A DNA stretch of 64,000 bases, from contig NZ_DATGNO010000074.1 in assembly GCF_035306705.1 (NCBI RefSeq), positions 21,554 to 85,553 on the forward strand. The letters run 5' to 3'. Within the stretch, counting starts at the first letter, position 1. The number at the start of each line of letters is the position of its first letter. Made by a program: the position numbers and the translations under genes. Below are positions 1-8,363 of this stretch, one piece after another. The DNA comes from Xanthomarina sp035306705. Lineage in GTDB: Bacteria; Bacteroidota; Bacteroidia; Flavobacteriales; Flavobacteriaceae. A model generated the notes under the pieces. That model did not search any database. It was not told where the DNA came from and worked only from the letters and a program-made list of their open reading frames with translations.

Positions 1-1
1 A

Positions 2-160
2 GCGAATAGAATGAAGGATTTTGGAATTTTAATGAGTACCGATGGCAAAGATAACAATGCCTTAAAAATAAAGCCACCTATGGTTTTCTCTATAGAAAAC
101 GCCAATGAATTATTAGAGAGATTAAAACAAATATTTCAGGAAGATTTTATGAAGTTTTAA
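2..160 (+). CDS. C-terminal end of a class III PLP-dependent aminotransferase (partial)
   Basis: An open frame enters from the left edge and stops with TAA at 158-160, leaving 52 visible residues. The visible part contains GILMSTDGKDNN followed by LKIKPPMVFS and a Leu/Glu-rich last helix. This pattern matches the end of class III aminotransferases of the alanine-glyoxylate / phosphoethanolamine-lyase type, where the LKIKPP strand belongs to the small C-terminal domain. The catalytic lysine and the rest of the protein lie outside the window. It converges on the ABC ATPase gene with only 17 bases between the stops. Family assignment rests on a short tail, so the exact substrate cannot be given. 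Confidence 0.62.
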   Translation, partial: ANRMKDFGILMSTDGKDNNALKIKPPMVFSIENANELLERLKQIFQEDFMKF

Positions 161-177
161 AGACATACTTTAAGTTT

Positions 178-840
178 TTAATAGATAATCTTCCCGTCGA
201 CCATGGTGAGTTTTCTGTCAGCCATATCAGCTAATTCTTGGTTATGCGTAACAATCACAAAGGTTTGTCCGAATTCATTACGAAGTTTAAAAAATAATTG
301 ATGCAGGTTTTCAGCAGATTCACTGTCTAAATTTCCTGAAGGTTCATCGGCAAAAATAAGTTCTGGATTATTTATTAAAGCTCTCGCTACGGCTACACGT
401 TGTTGCTCACCACCAGACAATTCGTTTGGTTTGTGGTGATATCTATCTGATAAACCTAAAAAATCCAGTAATTCTTTCGCACGTTTTTCAGCCTCCGATT
501 TTTTAGTTCTTTTAATATATGCGGGAATACAAACATTTTCTAATGCAGTAAACTCCGGTAAAAGCTGATGAAATTGAAAAATAAATCCAATATGCTCATT
601 TCTAAATTTAGCCAAAGCTTTATCGTTTAATGAACTAATACTAGTGCCATTAATAATAAATTCGCTTTTTTCTTTAGACGAAGGCTTATCCAAAGTACCA
701 AGAATTTGGAGCAAGGTGGTTTTTCCGGCACCCGAAGCACCAACTACCGAAACTATTTCACCTTTTTTAATATCTAAATCCACACCTTTTAAAACGTGTA
801 AATCGTTAAAGTACTTATGGATGTTTTTTGCTTGAATCAT
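178..840 (-). CDS. ABC transporter ATP-binding protein, LolD/MacB type
   Basis: A 220-residue ATPase subunit that would drive a lipoprotein-release (LolCDE) or MacB-like exporter at the inner membrane. All nucleotide-binding motifs are present: Walker A GASGAGKTT at residues 34-42, Q-loop Gln near 89, signature LSGGEQQ at 141-147, Walker B LIFADEPSGNLD starting at 161 and the switch His at 199. Length and the SGNLD sequence after Walker B are typical of the LolD/FtsE/MacB branch. No permease gene is next to it; the neighbours are a partial aminotransferase (convergent) and a DUF5916 gene 53 bp upstream on the same strand. LolD is the likeliest role, but a MacB-like partner encoded elsewhere is possible. 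Confidence 0.85.
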   Translation of the reverse strand: MIQAKNIHKYFNDLHVLKGVDLDIKKGEIVSVVGASGAGKTTLLQILGTLDKPSSKEKSEFIINGTSISSLNDKALAKFRNEHIGFIFQFHQLLPEFTALENVCIPAYIKRTKKSEAEKRAKELLDFLGLSDRYHHKPNELSGGEQQRVAVARALINNPELIFADEPSGNLDSESAENLHQLFFKLRNEFGQTFVIVTHNQELADMADRKLTMVDGKIIY

Positions 841-893
841 ATAAAACCTATAGAAGTGGTGAATTTAATACAATAAGACCTGATGTACAATTA

Positions 894-3326
894 TCAGCTG
901 TGTTTCTTGGTAAATATATTTTTCATTTGGTTGTAATCGATGTAATAAACCAGTCTTATTGAGAAATTATGGTCTATAGGCTGTTTAAACAGATGGTTCA
1001 CACTATTAAAATAACTATCTCTGGATGCATTGGAAAAATCGAACAAACTGTTTCTGTATAAAGCTGTTAACGTACTGCCAGGAGCAAATTGCCAAGAGTA
1101 ACCAAAATCCAGATTCCACGTATTGAAATTAACATCTGGGTTGTTTATATCATCTAAAGTATAGCCATTTTCTGTACTTAGACGTCCATTAGCTTCCAAG
1201 GTGTATAATTGGTTGTTGTAGGTAACTACGCTCCAATAATTTCTAAAGGATAAGGACAGGGCATGAAACACGTTAAAATTGTAATTTCCTGTAATGGTAT
1301 TTACAAGCGTATTTTGGTCTCGTTGCCCAAAAATAATATCACTTCCTAAGTTTTGAATAAATCCTCTGTCTCCTTTAGCTTGGATATAATCTGCTCGATA
1401 AATCAAGGTAAATCTGTCGTTAAATCTGATTCTAGGACTAATTCCTAATTCAACATTAAAAACATCACGATCTGTTTCAAATAAGGTTTCAAAACCAAGT
1501 TCCGCATCTAATGCAAAGGTTTTGTTGTAGTTTGATGAAATCCATCCGCTGGAACTTAAGAAGTTTTCGTAAATAAAATAACGACCTTCTGTTCTTGCTT
1601 CGTAATAATCGTATTGTTTGCCTATTTCATAATTTATTCTCCCACCATAACTAAGTAAATTTTTATTTTCTAAAGTGATTCTACTTCCAACGTTGTTTCC
1701 GGTATAGGTACTTGGATTATATAGCATGCTGTAGTTGTACCAAAATCCATAATAGAGGTTTATTAAGTTGCCAACAGGTTCAAATATTTGATAGGAAAAA
1801 TCGGCGCTAAAATTGCTATAGTTGTTTTTAAAATTAATTCCGAAATCGTTTATATCATAATTTTTATCGGCGAGTTCATGACCAAAACTATATTGATAAT
1901 TTCCACTTATTTTACCAATTTCAAATTGGGTGTTAAAACCACTTTCGTTATCATTTTCTAAATTTAGGAAACTGTGTTTTACGGCAGCGCCAACGCCAAG
2001 GGTGTTTTTTTTGTTTGCATAATCCAATAATAAAGCGGTTACGTTGGCATCTCTAAAATGCCCGTTTCTAGTTACGTTGGTATTAATTAAACTTACAGAG
2101 GAGTTGCCGTTAAACTGCTGATCTACAACAAAAATATTGTAGTTTGCTAAGGGTTCGACCAATTCTTTTCTGGAATTATTGGTTATTGTGTCTTTAATTG
2201 TGGCATAGGTTTTTTGTGTAATGGCATTAAACACTCCAATTCCTAAGCCGTCCTTTGTTCTTCCAGAAACTTTAAAGGCGTTTAGCATTTTCACTTTATC
2301 CGGATAGCTGTCGAGAATTTCATCTGGGCCCAAAGTAACATCTCCGGTTGGTGCATTTCCAACACGTCTGGAATAAAACAAATCACCTTTGGTGAATAAA
2401 TCGACGCCTTCGGTAAAGAATTGGCGTTGTTCCGAAAATTGTTGTTCAAAAGGAGTTAAATTTAGTTGCACATCGTCAAAACCTACTTGGCTAAAGTCGG
2501 GAATTAAGGTGGCGTCTAAGGTGAAGTTTTCTGTAATTCCATATTTCAAATCCATTCCAACATGGTATTCGTCTGTAATATTGCCGTCTCCTTCCTTACT
2601 AATTACGGTTGAAGCATATGGATACAGCATAAGTCGGGTAGGAGGTTGGATGTCTTTTATTCCCAGAACTTGTCCATGATATAAACTAATGCTTCCTACT
2701 TCGGGATTTATAGGATTCCATGTGTATTGCGATTTATCTGATCGGAATTGTCTATGAAATTGCAAGCCCCAAATATGTTCTTTTTTGTTGGAAAAGCGCA
2801 AGGCGGAATAAGGGATTTTCATTTCGACAATCCATCCGTCATCAACAATTTTTACAGCACTTTCCCAAACGGCATTCCATCCAAAATCTTCTCCGATATT
2901 TGGTGAGCTTATCGCGTCTGCTTGGTTTCCTGTTGGGAAAACAAAAAACTCTGTATCGTTTTGTGAATCGTTGTTAGGATTTAAAACTATTGCAAAAAAA
3001 TCGTTGAGTCCAAAATTATCACGACTTTGAAATTGTTTTGTTATTTCCTCTGGATTATCGTAAAGATAAGCCCCAAAATAAATGGCATCATCATCGTAAG
3101 TAACTCTCACTTGAGTTTTTTGATAAGGCTTTTCTTGTACTCCTACATCTGGTCTAAATTGGATGAAATCTTCAGCTAATTCAGCATTTTCCCATATTAA
3201 ATCGTCTAGAATGCCATCAATTTTTGGTGCGATATCCGCTCGTTTTATATGAATGGATTTTTTATCTTGAGCAAAGAAAGAACTAGAAAATAAAATAAAA
3301 ACAATTAAAAATAAAGACAGCTTCAT
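894..3326 (-). CDS. DUF5916 family outer-membrane protein with N-terminal CBM9-like domain
   Basis: The 810-residue product starts with a signal peptide (hydrophobic run ending SSSFFAQ, residues 1-19). Residues about 22-215 look like a CBM9-type carbohydrate-binding sandwich: it begins with the PKIDGILDDLIWENA motif and has the FGAYLYD and WIVEMKIPYSALRF strands typical of that fold. The remainder (about 215-810) is rich in alternating aromatic strands and ends in a Tyr-rich strand, as in the DUF5916 family of Bacteroidota, which are predicted outer-membrane barrels. Function of the family is unknown to me; it is often near peptidase or TonB genes. A TAGATTTG element lies on the minus strand at 3394-3401. 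Family call is firm, role is not. Confidence 0.85.
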   Translation of the reverse strand: MKLSLFLIVFILFSSSFFAQDKKSIHIKRADIAPKIDGILDDLIWENAELAEDFIQFRPDVGVQEKPYQKTQVRVTYDDDAIYFGAYLYDNPEEITKQFQSRDNFGLNDFFAIVLNPNNDSQNDTEFFVFPTGNQADAISSPNIGEDFGWNAVWESAVKIVDDGWIVEMKIPYSALRFSNKKEHIWGLQFHRQFRSDKSQYTWNPINPEVGSISLYHGQVLGIKDIQPPTRLMLYPYASTVISKEGDGNITDEYHVGMDLKYGITENFTLDATLIPDFSQVGFDDVQLNLTPFEQQFSEQRQFFTEGVDLFTKGDLFYSRRVGNAPTGDVTLGPDEILDSYPDKVKMLNAFKVSGRTKDGLGIGVFNAITQKTYATIKDTITNNSRKELVEPLANYNIFVVDQQFNGNSSVSLINTNVTRNGHFRDANVTALLLDYANKKNTLGVGAAVKHSFLNLENDNESGFNTQFEIGKISGNYQYSFGHELADKNYDINDFGINFKNNYSNFSADFSYQIFEPVGNLINLYYGFWYNYSMLYNPSTYTGNNVGSRITLENKNLLSYGGRINYEIGKQYDYYEARTEGRYFIYENFLSSSGWISSNYNKTFALDAELGFETLFETDRDVFNVELGISPRIRFNDRFTLIYRADYIQAKGDRGFIQNLGSDIIFGQRDQNTLVNTITGNYNFNVFHALSLSFRNYWSVVTYNNQLYTLEANGRLSTENGYTLDDINNPDVNFNTWNLDFGYSWQFAPGSTLTALYRNSLFDFSNASRDSYFNSVNHLFKQPIDHNFSIRLVYYIDYNQMKNIFTKKHS

Positions 3327-3393
3327 TACAATAATATAATTGGTTGATGACTTAAAGAGTACAAATTTTGGAAATTGTTACATCTTAACCTAA

Positions 3394-3401
3394 CAAATCT
3401 A
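3394..3401 (-). promoter_or_regulatory. candidate -7 element for the DUF5916 gene
   Basis: On the minus strand the sequence reads TAGATTTG, a full match to the Bacteroidota -7 consensus TAnnTTTG, about 70 bases before the DUF5916 start. No good TTTG -33 element is seen 17-21 bases further upstream, so support is moderate. Confidence 0.33.
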
Positions 3402-3561
3402 ATCTTGTACATTTTAAAAGATATAAAGTAAAAGTTAAAAATATCTTAAAACAGCTAATTTACTAATATGCCAAGCTACTAAATGGTTCTAAACATAAAT
3501 TTTGTCATAAACTTTAATTTTGGAATGTTTTTTGGTAAGATGTTAGTAATTAATACTATAT

Positions 3562-3852
3562 ATGACTGTAGAAAATCGTTCTAAAATTAAAAAACTCCTA
3601 TTGGGAATCCTGTTTGATTTAATGGGGTATATCTCTTATGTATTTCCACCCTTCGATTTTGTTTGGGCACCTTTATCGGCATATTTAATGACCAGATTGT
3701 ATCCTGGTAGAAAAGGAAAAATAGCAGCCGTTATTTCATTTGTTGAAGAGGCCTTACCTATGATAGATATTATTCCCACGTTTACACTAATGTGGTTGTA
3801 CACCTTTGTATTTTCTAGGAAAAAAGCAAGTGTTCCAGTAAATGCAAAATAA
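3562..3852 (+). CDS. small conserved-looking membrane protein, unknown function
   Basis: A 96-residue protein with two or three hydrophobic segments (about residues 12-32, 53-65 and 72-86), a PGRKGK cytoplasmic-type basic turn between them and a basic tail. It has its own spacer on the 5' side (divergent from the DUF5916 gene) and a strong bidirectional terminator directly after its stop, so it is probably a single-gene transcript. A TAATTTTG element at 3515-3522 could be its promoter. An overlapping frame on the other strand is weaker, because it would run into the terminator. I do not recognise a family with a known function. Confidence 0.65.
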   Translation: MTVENRSKIKKLLLGILFDLMGYISYVFPPFDFVWAPLSAYLMTRLYPGRKGKIAAVISFVEEALPMIDIIPTFTLMWLYTFVFSRKKASVPVNAK

Positions 3853-3861
3853 TATAAACTT

Positions 3862-3902
3862 AAAAACGCTCTCAAAATAATAACTATTTTAAGAGCGTTT
3901 TA
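3862..3902. terminator. bidirectional terminator between convergent genes
   Basis: Arms AAACGCTCT (3864-3872) and AGAGCGTTT (3892-3900) pair perfectly and the stem extends inwards through AAAATA/TATTTT with one mismatch. It lies between the stop of the small membrane gene and the stop of the TonB receptor gene, with T-rich sequence on both sides. Confidence 0.85.
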
Positions 3903-3925
3903 ATTGGGCTTTTTTTTTAAATCTC

Positions 3926-6142
3926 TTACAAGCTATAAGAAAGTGAGACACTAATATTTCTTCCTATATTATAAATACCTTCATCCTTTAATCGAGATAA
4001 GTGGTTGATATAGGTTTTATTTGTCAGGTTCGTTCCAGAAACAGCAATATTCAAGTTGTTTTTAAACAGACTTACATTTCCACCAATACCAGCGCTTAAT
4101 AAATTATAACCTGGGGTATTTGTTTCGAAGTCATTGCTGTGGTTTTGTGCAAAAGTCGATTGTAGTTTAACAAAACTATAGAGTTTATCCACCCATTTGG
4201 TATTAAATTCCACTCGAAGCGTATTGCTCAAACTGTTTGCAGGAATCATTGGCAAATAGCTATCGTTATCTTGTTTTCCGGTAACCGATTCAAAACTACT
4301 CTCTACATGCAACCAATCTAAAGGATGTGGATGAAAATGAAATCCAATTTCACCACCATATAATTTGGCATCTTCTTGCACATAATTATAAACAGGCGTT
4401 CCATCGATAAAGGTGCCTTCTGGCTGAAGAAAAATATAATCGTTTACTAAGTTATAGAATCCATTTACATAAAACTCCACATGGTCACTTTTAAATTCAA
4501 ATGACAAATCGGTTTGGAAATTTTGTTCACTCGTCAGATTTTCATCTCCAATTTCAAATCTATTTGTGCCTTCATGTGTTCCGTAAGACGTTAATTCCGC
4601 CAAATTTGGTGCTCTAAAACCAGAAGCCAAGTTTAATCTAGCCGTAATAACTTCAAATAATTTGGTTTTAACACCTAAGGCGCCATTAAAACTATTGAAG
4701 TTTTTAGTGAACCCGTTTACCACCTCTATTTGTCTGGTGTCGAAACGCGCACCAACTTGTACATCTGCCTTATTAAAATGAATGTGAGCCATCCCAAAAA
4801 GACCAAAGTCGTTTGTGGTGGCATCAGGGATTAATATCTCTTCACCATAATTACCGTTTGTTTGGTGCATTCCTTGGGTACCAACAATAGTTTCAAATTT
4901 CCCATAAACCGGTAATTGATATTTTATATCGTAATTAAAGGTTTTTAGTTTCATTTGAAGGGCTGCTTCCAATCCGTCATGTTCATCTTCGTGGTCATGA
5001 TCGTCGTGATCGTCATGATCGTGTGGTTCTTCAAATTCATTTCTATCGTTATAAATATATCCTAAATTGATGTCTAAACTGGAATTTTCAAAATAGATGT
5101 TAGACTTGGAGCTAAACACGTGATTGGTGATGTCCTGATAAGCCAACTCCGGATTTTTGCTGGTAGTTTGCTCACCAATTTCATCAGGAATTCCTAATTT
5201 AGAATGGTTCATATTGTACCTGAATTCTGTTTTAAATTGCTTGTCCTGAAATCCGATGCCTGCCTTAAAATCTTGTTCTTCAAAACGGGAATTGGTTACT
5301 CTATAATCGGCTGTTTTATAATCTGAATGTTCGCTCATGCTTCCTCTAACAAGAAACTTCAGTTTTTCGGCAGATTCTTTATAGCCTACATTTGCCGAGT
5401 AACCCAAGGTATTTCCAAAATAAGTGCCTTCAAAGTCGGCTGCATTTGAGTTTTGTGGAGCAAATCTCTCTGGGTTTATATATAAAACGCCACCAAGTGC
5501 ATCGCTACCATAGAGTAGGGAAGCAGGACCTTTTATAACTTCCACACTTTCCACTCCCGAATTATTTAGACCCAACCCATGTTCATCACCAAACTGCTGA
5601 TTTTCCAGCCTGACACCTTGAGTATAAACCAAAACACGATTGGAACTAAGCCCACGAATAACGGGTTTTCCAATTCCAATTCCTGTGCTAATACTTTCTA
5701 CTCCAGCAATATTTGTTAATCCGTCAGCTAGGGTTAGAGCGCCTTTCGCTTTGAGGTCTGAAATTTTTGCTTGCTCGACTTTCATCACATTTTCACTTTG
5801 TAATTTATGAAAAGGGGTAGAAATAATTATTTCGCTCATTTCTATAGCTGAAGGATTTAAAGCTATTTCAAGTTTTCGATTTAATGGAATCGAAATAGTT
5901 TTGGAATAGGACTCATAACCCATAAATGAACAAACTATTTTATAATTTCCAGAAGGTAAATTGTTTAATATAAAATAACCAGATTCGTTGGTAGTCGTTC
6001 CTTTTTCCAACTGTGGAAAATAGATGTTGGCAAAAGCAATAGGCTTGTTTGTATGATGTTCGACTAGGGTTCCTTCAACAGTATTTTGCGCAAACATAGT
6101 TGGCGTAAACCATAGAAGAAACAAGTATGTTATTTGTTTCAT
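3926..6142 (-). CDS. TonB-dependent receptor with His/Asp-rich loop, probable metal uptake
   Basis: A 738-residue outer-membrane receptor. It has a signal peptide (1-18, ending MFAQ), a carboxypeptidase-regulatory-like domain at about 20-105 (GTLVEHHTNKPIAFANIYFP), a plug domain at about 115-225 (IAGVESIST, GLSSNRVLVY, GPASLLYGSDALGGV) and a 22-strand-type barrel to the C-terminus ending in SVSLSYSL. Residues about 371-391 form a loop of alternating His and Asp/Glu (PHDHDDHDDHDHEDEHDG), as seen in zinc or other divalent-metal receptors such as ZnuD. The gene upstream encodes a His-rich exported small protein, supporting a metal role. A 13-bp inverted repeat lies in the leader. Substrate is inferred, not shown. 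Confidence 0.85.
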   Translation of the reverse strand: MKQITYLFLLWFTPTMFAQNTVEGTLVEHHTNKPIAFANIYFPQLEKGTTTNESGYFILNNLPSGNYKIVCSFMGYESYSKTISIPLNRKLEIALNPSAIEMSEIIISTPFHKLQSENVMKVEQAKISDLKAKGALTLADGLTNIAGVESISTGIGIGKPVIRGLSSNRVLVYTQGVRLENQQFGDEHGLGLNNSGVESVEVIKGPASLLYGSDALGGVLYINPERFAPQNSNAADFEGTYFGNTLGYSANVGYKESAEKLKFLVRGSMSEHSDYKTADYRVTNSRFEEQDFKAGIGFQDKQFKTEFRYNMNHSKLGIPDEIGEQTTSKNPELAYQDITNHVFSSKSNIYFENSSLDINLGYIYNDRNEFEEPHDHDDHDDHDHEDEHDGLEAALQMKLKTFNYDIKYQLPVYGKFETIVGTQGMHQTNGNYGEEILIPDATTNDFGLFGMAHIHFNKADVQVGARFDTRQIEVVNGFTKNFNSFNGALGVKTKLFEVITARLNLASGFRAPNLAELTSYGTHEGTNRFEIGDENLTSEQNFQTDLSFEFKSDHVEFYVNGFYNLVNDYIFLQPEGTFIDGTPVYNYVQEDAKLYGGEIGFHFHPHPLDWLHVESSFESVTGKQDNDSYLPMIPANSLSNTLRVEFNTKWVDKLYSFVKLQSTFAQNHSNDFETNTPGYNLLSAGIGGNVSLFKNNLNIAVSGTNLTNKTYINHLSRLKDEGIYNIGRNISVSLSYSL

Positions 6143-6151
6143 GTGTTTTAA

Positions 6152-6227
6152 TTATAATAGTTAAAAAGAGTGATGACCGAAGTAGTTTCAGCATCAAAAA
6201 ATTAGTTTAAAAAATTAACTATTATAA
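6152..6227 (-). promoter_or_regulatory. 13-bp inverted repeat between the His-rich gene and the TonB receptor gene
   Basis: TTATAATAGTTAA (6152-6164) and TTAACTATTATAA (6215-6227) are perfect inverted copies separated by 50 bases. The right arm overlaps the stop codon of the His-rich protein gene, and the left arm is 10 bases from the TonB receptor start. There is no T-run typical of a terminator. It could act as an operator pair, an attenuator or a processing stem in the operon mRNA. Confidence 0.45.
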
Positions 6228-6556
6228 GAAGGTGGTCCACGGAGGGAGAAATGAAGGGCTTGAAATTCACTAATAAAAAAATACTGTGAATTTATTACTT
6301 GATGATTTTCTTGTTTTAAAAGAAGTTTATAAGCATTTTCTTCAAGGGTAAATGCGGTGTTTATTTGAAATTTATGAAACTCGCAATCCACATCCAAAGT
6401 GTGTAAATGCGTTTGAGGCTCGCCTATACAAACTTCGTGCTTATGATGGCTATGACCAAAAGTATGTGATAATTTAACAACAGAAGGGGTTAGAACCAAC
6501 ACTATCAAAAGTATTGAAAGTCCTTTAAAAATAATATGTTGTTTGATGTGTTGCAC
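6215..6556 (-). CDS. His-rich exported small protein, possible metal-binding partner
   Basis: A 113-residue protein beginning with GTG at 6554-6556, which overlaps the upstream gene's TAG by one base (TAGTG), so translation is probably coupled. One N-terminal hydrophobic segment (about 10-28) would act as signal peptide or anchor. It is followed by a cluster of metal ligands: SHTFGHSHHKHEVC, then THLHTLDVDCEFH, giving about nine His and two Cys in 35 residues. The tail is aromatic and ends RGPPSYNS. Small exported Bacteroidota proteins with His/Cys clusters and a terminal Pro-Pro are known beside TonB receptors; I infer a role in periplasmic metal binding with the downstream receptor. No enzyme domain is visible. 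Confidence 0.68.
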   Translation of the reverse strand: MQHIKQHIIFKGLSILLIVLVLTPSVVKLSHTFGHSHHKHEVCIGEPQTHLHTLDVDCEFHKFQINTAFTLEENAYKLLLKQENHQVINSQYFFISEFQALHFSLRGPPSYNS

Positions 6557-7050
6557 TAATCTAAAAAGCGTTTTAGGCCAAACCTACGGAGCATTTTCTT
6601 TTCAAATTCCCAAAAGAATTTAAATTGACCAAAAAGCCAACCGGTGGTTACCAATAGTATTTGATAAAAGATAAGTCCAATGATAATGTATAAAATCCAA
6701 TAGACGGTAATATTTAAGTTTTCTTTAGTAATTCCCAAAAGTTTAATAATGGGCCTGCCAACAAATAAGGAAGAGGTTCCGGTAATGGCAAAAACAATAA
6801 AAATACGAATCAGTTCCCATTTATATTCCACAACCCATCTATCTTCCAGTTTTTTGAATAGGAATAAAATGAACTTGAGTAAAGCAAAAAACAAAACAGC
6901 TGTAACTCCAATTTTAACAAGCAAATGATATTCTTTTAAAAGGGCATCTGCCAATTTAAAGGAACTATAAACCAAAGCTAAAATCCCAAGTACAGGAAAG
7001 AGAAGTTGCCAATTTTTTTGTATTTCCCAGTTTTTTTTGAAGGTCTCCAT
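6556..7050 (-). CDS. membrane protein, DUF6787-like
   Basis: A 164-residue integral membrane protein with about four hydrophobic segments (roughly residues 17-34, 43-65, 82-100 and 112-140) and the motif FAITGTSSLFVGRPIIKLLGI region in the second half. The segment resembles a short Flavobacteriia-specific family (DUF6787, sometimes mislabelled as prolipoprotein diacylglyceryl transferase); none of the catalytic signature of Lgt is present. The gene overlaps the start of the His-rich gene by one base and is preceded 30 bp upstream by a DUF6146-like lipoprotein gene, so these probably form one transcript leading into the TonB receptor. Function unknown. Confidence 0.7.
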   Translation of the reverse strand: METFKKNWEIQKNWQLLFPVLGILALVYSSFKLADALLKEYHLLVKIGVTAVLFFALLKFILFLFKKLEDRWVVEYKWELIRIFIVFAITGTSSLFVGRPIIKLLGITKENLNITVYWILYIIIGLIFYQILLVTTGWLFGQFKFFWEFEKKMLRRFGLKRFLD

Positions 7051-7080
7051 TAGGGGGGTATTTAAAACTGCAAAGATACT

Positions 7081-7533
7081 CTAAATTCTAGGAATAAAAC
7101 TAGTTAATTGTTGCTTATAGGTTAATTGAAAGTAGATGAAATAGTTGTACAATTTGTAGTTTACTTCGTAGCCATAATTGACCGTTGGATCGTAATAAAT
7201 TCTAGATTCGTACAAACCGGAAGGATACTCCAAAGGATGCATGGCTCTGTCATTCCAAGCATCGACATAACGTAAATTTCTAGTTTCCATAAAGTCTTGT
7301 TCGTAATACCCTCTAGGTCTCGCTTTGGTTTCTAACCAAAAATTAAACCCAGGTTCTATAATGATCAGTTCGTATTCTAAATCGTTGTTAGCAATAGAGA
7401 CAGTGTCGTTTTTAGTTAATTGTACCTCTTCTTGCTTAGAAGATGCATCTGTAGACTGAGAGGATTTACAACTGTATAAAAAACCAGTAATTAAAAAGAT
7501 ATATAGAAAGGATTTCATGGCGTTTTGTTTCAT
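7081..7533 (-). CDS. DUF6146-like lipoprotein, unknown function
   Basis: The 150-residue product has a lipoprotein signal (hydrophobic 8-20, lipobox FLYSC with Cys22) after either Met1 or the internal Met6; the second start gives a more compact signal. After a Ser/Thr/Gln-rich linker the domain at about 52-150 is aromatic, with the motif GFNFWLETKARPRGYY and a Tyr-rich C-terminus. This matches what I recall of the DUF6146 family of Flavobacteriia, which commonly sits beside the DUF6787 gene, as here. It is likely the first gene of the group running to the TonB receptor. No biochemical role is known. Confidence 0.7.
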   Translation of the reverse strand: MKQNAMKSFLYIFLITGFLYSCKSSQSTDASSKQEEVQLTKNDTVSIANNDLEYELIIIEPGFNFWLETKARPRGYYEQDFMETRNLRYVDAWNDRAMHPLEYPSGLYESRIYYDPTVNYGYEVNYKLYNYFIYFQLTYKQQLTSFIPRI

Positions 7534-7585
7534 TTAAAGATACAAAAATCATGCCTTGGTTCGTTGATTTTGTATGGTTTTAACA

Positions 7586-7614
7586 AAAAAAGCCAAACCT
7601 AAGTTTGACTTTTT
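7586..7614 (-). terminator. terminator of the DUF937 gene
   Basis: AAAAAGCCAAAC and GTTTGACTTTTT form a 12-bp stem with one G-T type mismatch and a 4-base loop; on the minus strand it ends in a T-run. It is 20 bases past the DUF937 stop. Confidence 0.75.
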
Positions 7615-7634
7615 AATATTTTGGTTTGAACTTC

Positions 7635-8270
7635 TTATTTTCCAAAAAGTCCTCCTAGCAAACCTCCCAGGCCACCTTTCTTTTTACTTCCTCCTAAAAT
7701 CATTCCAGCCACATCGTCTATAATACTTCCGTCGCCATCCGCATCTAAGATAGACTCTAAAAAGCTTTGTTCGTTTTTAGAAGAACTACCACTTAATAAA
7801 CCGCCTAACATACCTTCTAAACCTGAAGGGCTACTCACACTTTTTTCTTTAGTTTGTTTGGCTAGCATTCCCATTAATAGGGGGGCAGCCACTTTTAAAA
7901 TATTGGCAACAGATTCTGCATCCACTCCTGCACGTGCGCCAATTGCATTTTCAACATGCTGTTGTTTTCCACCTAAAACATGACCTAAAATCTTACTTCC
8001 GTCGGTTAATACATCGGCATTAACACCTCCAGAAAAAAGACCACCTAAATTATCAAGAATATTGCCTTCTTGTTTGCTGTTTAAAGCGCTTAAAAGGCCT
8101 TCGGCACCTTGAGGTGTTGCAGCGTTGCGTTTCATAGCTTGCATTAATACGGGTAGTGCCATGGTTAAAACCTGACTTGTTTTGTCTTCCGATTGTTTGG
8201 TTTGCCCAGCCACTCCATTAATGATGGTTTTACCCATATCGCTATTTAATAAATCTAAAATTCCTGCCAT
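7635..8270 (-). CDS. DUF937 family protein
   Basis: A 211-residue protein with no signal peptide. The N-terminal half (about 5-125) has the DUF937 pattern of helices beginning GILDLLNSDMGKTIINGVAG, with two similar segments ending in Gly-rich turns (about residues 75-95 and 120-140). The C-terminal part is low-complexity Gly/Ser/Lys (GGLLGGLFGK at the end) with an Asp-rich stretch DADGDGSIIDDVAG near 177-190 that looks like a calcium-loop-like sequence, though it may be only linker. It has its own terminator and lies downstream of serC-serA in the same orientation. The family has no settled function. Confidence 0.82.
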   Translation of the reverse strand: MAGILDLLNSDMGKTIINGVAGQTKQSEDKTSQVLTMALPVLMQAMKRNAATPQGAEGLLSALNSKQEGNILDNLGGLFSGGVNADVLTDGSKILGHVLGGKQQHVENAIGARAGVDAESVANILKVAAPLLMGMLAKQTKEKSVSSPSGLEGMLGGLLSGSSSKNEQSFLESILDADGDGSIIDDVAGMILGGSKKKGGLGGLLGGLFGK

Positions 8271-8305
8271 TTATTTATATTTTTTTATTGAAGTTGTTAA
8301 AGTAC

Positions 8306-8342
8306 AAAAAAGCCTGTAAAAAATAAAATTTATAGGCTTTTA
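8306..8342 (-). terminator. terminator of the serC-serA unit
   Basis: AAAAAGCCTGTAAA pairs with TTTATAGGCTTTT across an 8-base A/T loop. It lies just past the serA stop on the minus strand, which ends in a T-run there. Confidence 0.8.
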
Positions 8343-8363
8343 AAATGTTGTTTGTTAGCAGAC

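Noticed and set aside
2389..2977. Plus-strand frames inside the DUF5916 gene
   Set aside because: They are shadows of the long minus-strand gene, which has a signal peptide and a continuous domain pattern.
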